Shown here in pieces: positions 57,477-64,000 of a stretch of DNA of 64,000 bases (its first letter is position 1; every line of letters begins with the position of its first letter). Origin of the DNA: Biscogniauxia marginata (lineage: Eukaryota; Ascomycota; Sordariomycetes; Xylariales; Xylariaceae); NCBI GenBank assembly GCA_022695795.1, contig MU404100.1, forward strand, positions 248,001-312,000, written 5' to 3'. The notes beneath the pieces are model-generated. The model searched no databases, had not been told where the DNA came from, and was given only the letters and a program-made list of their open reading frames with translations. The translations under genes and the position numbers were made by a program.

Positions 57477-57911
57477 AACGTGTCTTATAAGTAAGTAAGC
57501 CACATAAGTAAGTAGGCTACTTAATTTCTTATATAAAATCAACTTTTTAAAAAATTTATAACTTTACACATAAAAATCGTAAAAATCTCGAACCTTTTTT
57601 TTTAGTTATATAATTATACGGTTTAATTAAAAGTAAAATAAAAAAATATAAGTAAAAAATATAAAGAAATACGTAAAAGGTCCATGCGTTTTATTTTAAT
57701 TTTAGTTTTTACGCGTTTTTTTTCGCGTTTTTTAAGATTAATTTTTTCGATTTTATTTTTAATTAAACCGTATAATTATATAACTAAAAAAAAGATCTAA
57801 GATTTTTACGATTTCAACGCGTAAAGTTATGAATTTTTAAAAAAGTCGATTTTATATAAGAAATCAAGTGGCTTACTCGCTTGTATGGCTTACTCGCTTA
57901 TAAGACACGTT
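57477..57911. repeat. Large imperfect inverted repeat (arms about 160 bases, spacer about 110)
   Basis: The left arm 57,477-57,642 matches the reverse complement of 57,751-57,911; shared pieces include AACGTGTCTTATAAG, TTTCTTATATAAAATC and ATATAATTATACGGTTTAAT. The right arm keeps GCGAG where the left has GTAAG, in line with C-to-T mutation of one copy. Transcribed, it could form a long hairpin RNA. Confidence 0.8.
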
Positions 57912-58020
57912 AACATTAAAATTAATTAATTATTATTATTATTTAAAAAAAAAATTAATTTTATAACGTATTATATAAGTAAATAAACGAAACAAGCTTA
58001 TAAACAAAATTTTATAATTA

Positions 58021-58171
58021 TTATATTTTTAATTATTAAAAATCATTTATATCGCATTAAAATTAATTAATAATTATTATTATTTGAATTATCTTATTTA
58101 GTTTTATACTTTAAAAATTAAATACCTTTTTTATATTAAATATTTAGTTTTTTAAAACGTAATTTATATTA
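58021..58171. repeat. Direct repeat, copy 2 (about 150 bases)
   Basis: Second copy of the 57,181-57,330 repeat, in the same orientation 840 bases downstream, with one-base length differences after about position 58,130. Confidence 0.8.
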
Positions 58172-59706
58172 TTTAATTAAAGATTAATATATTTATTATT
58201 ATTTTTAAAACGCGTAAAACTATAATTATGTATTTATTTTTTATTTTTTAAATTTTTTTTAGATTAATTAACTTAATTTAATAACCGAAAATATTATTAT
58301 ATTAAATTTTTAAAAAATTTTATTTTACGAAGAAATTATAATTATTTAATATATTATTAACTTAAATAATTAGTTATTTTTTCCTCGTTTTTATTACGTT
58401 ATTAAGATAATAAATATCTTATTACGTAACCGCGACGCGAGGCGCGTTAAATAAAACTAAGTTTTTAATTTTATATAGTGATAAAAAACCTTTTAAATAT
58501 ATTTAAATAAATAAAATAATTATTAAAAAGCTTTTTATGAAAATTTAAATATATATTAAAAATAGTATAAATTAATACGTAATATAATTACGAAATATAA
58601 TATTTAAAAAGAAAATATATATAATTAAAATAATTATTAAAATTAATATAATAATAATAAATATAAAACGATATAAATAATTATAATAAGTTTAATAAAT
58701 AATCGAGAATAAATTATAATTATTTAAGTTATAAATATTATTAAATATTCATTATTATTATATATTATTTTAATTAAAAAAATATCTCGTTTCATAATAT
58801 CGCGATAATTTATTATTATTAAAAAGCAAAATTACGATATTAAATAATAATTAAATTATAAAGTATTTTTATAAATATATAAAAAAGAAAAGAAAAATTA
58901 CGCGCTTTTTAATTTTAAATAATTACAAAAGTTATTATTTTATTAATTTCGAAAAATATTATTATAAAAAAATATTATTATATTTTATATATTTAGTTAT
59001 TTATTATATAAGTTTTAACTTTTTAACTTTATATATTTTAATATTTTAAAGTAAATATATAATAATTATTTCGAATATATAAATTAAATTTCGCGTAATT
59101 AAATTAATTTTTTTAATTTAAAAAAGGTTATTATTATATTATTTTTATATAAAAAGTATATATATTTTCTCTTAATCTCGATATAAATTAAGTATTTTAA
59201 AAAGTTAAAACATTTATAATAACTCGCAAGGTATTTTTATAATTTAATTATATTATAAATAAAGTTAAAAAGTATTAATTTTTTTTATAAATATTATAAA
59301 TACTTATAATTAACTTATAAAGATTATTTTAATATTACTATATAAAATGTTTTTATTATGAAATAAAATTATTTATTTTCGAGAAATAAATTATATTTTT
59401 AATAAGTAACGCAAAACTAAAAATAAATAATTATAAATAAAAAATTACTTAACATAAAAAAAGGGGTAATTTTATAAATTAAAAATAATAATATTATAAT
59501 TAATAATAAAAAGGAGAAGCTTTGAAAAAAAGTAATAATTAAATAAAAACGATATAATATATATAATTAATTTAATTATAATACGCGTATTTATATAACG
59601 AATAAAAAAGTATTTAATAATTTAAAATTTAAGGAGTTATAATTAATTTTATTTATTATTTATTATTTATTTTAATTTTAAAGGGTTTTAACTTGGAAAA
59701 TATAAT

Positions 59707-60173
59707 TGTGACGAACCTCCCTGTGTGTTCCTAGTCAGCTGACTTTACAAGTAAGTACGTACTAGGTTTTTTTGATTTAAAGGTAATAGTGAATTAAGAT
59801 TAGTTTAATTAATTCACAATGTTATGTTCGTTAAAGAGGTTTCAAGGTACTCTCATTATAATATTAAAGAGTAATTATAGTCTTAGATTAATAGCTAAAG
59901 AATAAATAACTAAATATATAAGAAATTCCCTCCTTTTTTATATTAATTCTTTTTTATACATAATTTCTATTTGGTATATTAAATACCTTTAAATCCGATT
60001 TATTTACTCGAATCTTTTTATATATAGCTCTTTTTAGATTTAACTTATTAAGTCGGATCTATATTACGTAACGTAGAATTATACTCCTTACTCATGCCCA
60101 CCAGGCGAGCATCCCTGGTTCGTGCCTTTAATACCCATGTTAAATGTCCCCTTTCCATGGTTAAGTCGTAACA
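59707..60173 (-). repeat. Long terminal repeat (3' LTR) of the gypsy-type element
   Basis: On the minus strand it begins TGTTACGACTTAACCATGG and ends GGTTCGTCACA, so it has the TG...CA ends of an LTR and is 467 bases long. The ends keep normal GC content while the middle is AT-rich. A polypurine tract abuts its internal side and retrotransposon coding remnants follow, which identifies it as the 3' LTR of a minus-strand element. The matching 5' LTR lies outside the window. Confidence 0.75.
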
Positions 60174-60196
60174 CTATTTCTCCTCTTTAGAATTCT
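60174..60196 (-). other. Polypurine tract of the retrotransposon
   Basis: On the minus strand, AAAGAGGAGAAATAG directly precedes the TGTTACG start of the LTR. This is the position and composition of the primer for plus-strand DNA synthesis. Confidence 0.7.
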
Positions 60197-61429
60197 TTGT
60201 CCCAAAAATTATTCGTAAGTATTTCTTTCTATTTACCTCCCTTAATATGTCTAGTAATCGAATTTTTAAGCGCCTTTATATAAACTAGAAAAAAGAACGC
60301 GACGCTCTTACTTGTCGTATTAAAAACTGCGGCGTTAATATCGATATTATGCCTTATTTGTACTATTTTAATTATTAACTAAAATATGTTATAATTACTA
60401 AGGAGTTAAGAAAATGTAATAAATATGTCCGTTAAAAGGCTTAATATAATGGTTTAGAAATCTCTCTAAATTCCTTTAATTGTTTAAATAATAAAAAAGA
60501 GTGATTATTTCTCTAGAAATAATAAACCAAAGAATCTCTTTTTCGCTTATAATTTAAAATAGTTTTCGTTCTTTCTCGAATTTAGTTCGAAATAGCCAAA
60601 TTTATTTCTTAGATAAAACGTGTTCGCTTTTAAAAGGCGTTATTAAAAGAAAAAAGTTTAAAGATGTTATAACGTAATTTTTAAAACCTAAATAAATTAG
60701 AAGAGTAAGAGCGTTTAAAAGAGGAGTAAAAGCGTCTCTAGGTCGAATAACAATCTTTAGTTAAGCAGGCTAGAGTTGTTTCCGAGGTCGTTCCCTCTTT
60801 CGACCTATCCTTTCTAAATTAGGACCCTGAATTTCAAGCCTTTTTAACTAATCCGGGTTTTATCGGTAAAAGTTCGCAAGTTCTTTTGTTAGGTTTTTTA
60901 AGTGCTTAAGAGGTTCCTAAGTATTCTCCTCAAGTAAGTAACCTTCCCATTTAACAAAATACTATAATTAACTTTCGACTTATTTTAAATTTAATATTTT
61001 TTCTACTTCGTATTTATTAAGGTTTTCTTTAAACTTTAATTGATTTTCTAGTATAGTGTTATTTAATATTGGTTTTAAAAGCGAAATATGAAATATAAAA
61101 TATATTTTAGATCTTTTTAGTAATACTAGCTTATAATTAACTTTTAAAACAACCTTTTTAATTTTATATAGTTTTAATTTCTTGAATTTAAGTTTTTTAT
61201 TAGGTCGCTTTGTTTTAATTTAAGGTGTTTTTAATGTTACGTCTTGTTATTAACAAAGTAAATAAATTATATCTTCTTTTTTAAGAATTAGTCCTTTAAA
61301 ATTTTTTATTATAGTATTTTGTTATTTTGTTTTAAATAAATTATAATTCTTTTTATAGCTGTTATTATATTACTTAGATCTTTTTGGATAGTACTTTTGC
61401 TTTCGGGGCTTTTGTTTCGATTTTTAGTG

Positions 61430-62200
61430 CTTTTATAAGTTTAATTAGTTGTTTTTAAACTTCCGCCTTTTGCTTGTATATTGCCTTGTGTGGTGATATC
61501 TTTATGTCTTCGTTAATCGAAGTGTTATATATTATTTAGGCTATTAATAGTAACTTTATTTAGTTGTTTATTTTCTAGTTAATATAGCTTCGTAGATATT
61601 GTTTTATTGTTTAGTTTAGTTTTTTTGTTTATTTGTTTATTTAGGGGTAATACATTATAAATAACTTTTATTTAACTCTTATTCGTTTTATTAAACTGGT
61701 TTAAAATTTTAACGTGAATAACTTGTTTCTATTTAAAATAACGCGTTTTAATAGCCCATGTTTATTAATATATTCCTTTAAAAAACTGAAAACTAATTGT
61801 TTTATTGTGCTTGATTCGTTGAATAATAAGAAGTAGGCATATTTCGTGAATCTGTTAACGATTACCTATATGTTGTTATAATATACTCCTGTGGTAGAAT
61901 CTTTTGACTTTAAAAGTTTCACTACGAAGTCCTATGCAATTATGTGCCACGCTTTATTAAGAATTTATGTTGGTTATAGTAGTTTATATAGTTTATATTA
62001 TAATGCTTTAGCTTTATTATAAATGTTATAATTCTTTATAATTCTTTTAATTATTTGTCGTATTCCTAGAAAGTCGAATTTCTTTTGAAGTCGTTTTATT
62101 GTTTTGAAAATCCCTTGGTGGCCGTGTAGAGGATATTTATGAAATTCTTTAACGAATTCGTTTTATACTCGTTTTAGTACGTATACCTTTTCTTTATATG
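61430..62200 (-). pseudogene. Integrase remnant
   Basis: Minus-strand pieces include FHKYPLHGHQGIFKTIKRLQ (His-containing zinc-binding region, near 62,080-62,140), then a core-like VIVNRFTKYAYFLL near 61,850 and SPHKAIYKQKAEV near 61,480. Stops interrupt it throughout. Order and spacing relative to RNase H fit Ty3/gypsy integrases. Confidence 0.8.
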
Positions 62201-62589
62201 AGAGAAGTTTGTCGCTAGATCCTTATTAAGACTATAATTATTTTTTCCTTTAATTATAATTTTCCTTGAAACGTTGTTTTTAGTCTCTTATATTAATTCG
62301 TATGTAAGTTAATATAATTAATTCGTTATTTTTTTATTTAAATATTTAGACATCTTTTTTATTGATTTTTGATTTATAATTTCCCTTTTTACTAAGAAGA
62401 TTTATTTAAATATTTTCCTTTCTTTTAATATGCTAGATTCTAAAATTAAACTTGGACAGGAAAATCATTTAACGCTTATGTTTTTAATTAAGCGTTTGTG
62501 TTATTATGAATCGTGTAAAGTTCTTATAGTTTAAATAAATGTTGATAGGTTCCTTAGTTTTGTTAAGCCATGGTTCTCATTTTTTTAGT

Positions 62590-63790
62590 GCTTTAATAAT
62601 TATTAATAGTTCCTTGTCGTAAATTTAATAGTTTAGTTTAGCACTATATAGTGCTTTAGATAGGTACGCGACTAGGTACCATTTCCTATTATTTTTTAGC
62701 TGCTTTAAGACTATTTTAATGGCGAAATTTAAGGCGTTTGTCTTTAGTTATTTCTTTTTATTTTCGTTTGGAAGTTTATATATAACCTTATTAGTTATAA
62801 CTTTTTTTAGTTGTTAAAAAGCTTATTTAGCTTTTTTAGTAAAATGGAAAGCCTTTTTTGTTTTTGTTAAGGTAGTTAATTCCGTTAATGGTTTAATGAT
62901 ACGCCCGAAATCTTTAATAAGTTATTTAATATAATTAATAAAGCCAAGAAATGCGCGTACGTTTATGACACTCTTAAGTTCTAGTTAATTCTTAATTGTT
63001 ATTATTTTTCCCTTTTAAATGTGGATTTCTTTTAGACTTATTATAAACCTTAAATAGTTTAGTTTTTTGACATGTTATTTCTTTTTAATTGGATGGACGA
63101 GTAAGTTCGCCTTTTTTAGGGCTTTTAACACTTGCTTTACATGTTTTTTATGCTTCTTCTCGTTTTTTGAGTAAATTAGTATATCGTCTAGGTAAACAAA
63201 TACAAATTTATCTAGAAACTTGCGAAAAACTATTATGATTATGTGTTAAAATGTAATGGGTGCGTTAATAAGTCTAAATAGCATAACCTTGTATTTATAA
63301 TGTTTATATATTATTTAAAAGGCTATATATTATTCGTGTTTTTTAGTTATTTTAATTATATAGTATTTATTACGAAGGTTTAATACTATGAAGATTTAGA
63401 CTTTGTTTATTTGTCCTTTTATAAGTTTTATTAGTAGTAATAAATGCTCGTTTTTCTTGGTTATTTTATTAAGGTGTTAATAGTTAATTACTTGTCGTTA
63501 TACTAGGTTTCCTTTTTTATTGACATGTTACTTCTTGTTTTTGTCGATTTTAAGTACTATAATTACCGGGTATCTTAACGAGGATTCTGATTTTTGGATA
63601 TATCTTTTATCAAGATCCTTTTATATTCCTTTTTATAGTGCTTTTTGTTTTTCTTGATTTATAAGATATATTAAGAATAATTTTAGCTATTTTTCTTCTT
63701 TAAAGTAGATTTAGTGATTTTATTAATTATGTTTTAGTAATTCTTTTTTTGTTTTATCTTTAAATAATTTGTAGAAACGGAGGTACTTAC
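62590..63790 (-). pseudogene. Reverse transcriptase and RNase H remnant
   Basis: Minus-strand pieces include FRLINAPITF, FVFVYLDDILIYSKNEKKH (catalytic YLDD codons at 63,183-63,194), VRAFLGFINYIK in the connection region, and YDKELLIIIKALKK of the RNase H domain near 62,600-62,625. Several stop codons interrupt the frame. Confidence 0.85.
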
Positions 63791-64000
63791 GCGGTACTTT
63801 TTTCGTTGGATTTTTAGGCTTGGTTACTTGAATTATATAGGCGATATGTTTTGTTTTTGCATTTATTTCTCTGGAGTTATTTGCGGTACTCATTTTATAA
63901 CTCGTAATAGTTAACTCCTCTTATTTTTAATTTTAATAGAGCGTGTTTATCTCGAAATTTATTCGTGGATTACTTCTTTTAAGTTAATTCATTTTTAAGA

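Larger units (their letters stand above)
56908..59706. repeat. AT-rich, RIP-like repeat block without genes
   Basis: 2.8 kb of nearly pure A/T with scattered CG and GCG remnants, no readable protein motif and stops in all frames. It contains direct and inverted repeats (separate entries). Composition and the T/A-for-C/G differences between repeat copies are what RIP leaves. It may be several nested, unrecognisable elements. Confidence 0.8.
60174..64000 (-). mobile_element. RIP-degraded Ty3/gypsy retrotransposon (internal region, 5' part outside the window)
   Basis: Reading the minus strand from the right edge gives the order reverse transcriptase, RNase H, integrase, LTR, which is the Ty3/gypsy order. 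There are stops and AT drift in every domain, so the element is dead. Gag and protease should lie to the right of 64,000. The stretch 60,200-61,400 probably held the integrase C-terminus; no chromodomain could be read with confidence. Confidence 0.85.

Noticed and set aside
56908..59706. Mitochondrial DNA insertion as the cause of the AT-rich block
   Set aside because: No mitochondrial gene or tRNA motif; C/G remnants and repeat-copy differences fit RIP better.
1..64000. CRISPR array, bacterial operon or ribosome-binding-site features
   Set aside because: The DNA is eukaryotic (spliceosomal introns throughout); no regularly spaced repeats were seen.

Overview
This window is nuclear DNA of a filamentous ascomycete (Pezizomycotina, most likely Sordariomycetes). 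The signs are short GT-AG introns of about 50-100 bases, typical fungal branch sites, single-copy fungal housekeeping genes, Zn2Cys6 and MFS genes, and an AT-rich repeat block that looks mutated by repeat-induced point mutation (RIP, C-to-T on both strands). The class assignment is inference.

Positions 1-45,535 are a conserved gene-rich core. In order: an Rco1-like double-PHD subunit of the Rpd3S deacetylase (minus, cut by the left edge); a PA2G4/Cdb4-like protein (minus); SNF5 (plus); an Aurora kinase (plus); the mitochondrial protease/chaperone ATP23 (minus); glutamate 5-kinase PRO1 (plus); the divergent ribosome-assembly pair NIP7 (minus) and NOC3 (plus); a disordered unknown protein (minus); a POP3-like RNase P/MRP subunit (minus); a 2538-residue USP-family deubiquitinase (plus); an unknown 652-residue protein (plus); a PRCC-family protein (minus); and the TORC2 subunit SIN1/AVO1 (plus). 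Most exon structures could be resolved with the frame preserved across every junction. Intergenic spacers are long and contain CT tracts, short tandem repeats and a recurrent ACCTAGGTA palindrome.

Positions 46,575-56,433 are accessory DNA that looks like the remains of a secondary-metabolite locus. It holds an O-methyltransferase pseudogene (stops, a frameshift and an A/T tract inside the coding region), a dead Fot1/pogo-type DNA transposon, an AflR-type Zn2Cys6 regulator that looks intact, a facing AflR-like reading frame without the zinc cluster, and an intact 14-TM-type MFS exporter. No polyketide synthase, NRPS or other backbone enzyme is visible.

From about 56,836 to the right edge the DNA is an AT-rich repeat block without intact genes. 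It contains a hairpin at its border, an 840-base-offset direct repeat, a large inverted repeat, and a RIP-mutated Ty3/gypsy retrotransposon on the minus strand. The retrotransposon's downstream LTR (59,707-60,173), polypurine tract, integrase, RNase H and reverse transcriptase remnants can all be read; its 5' part lies beyond the window.
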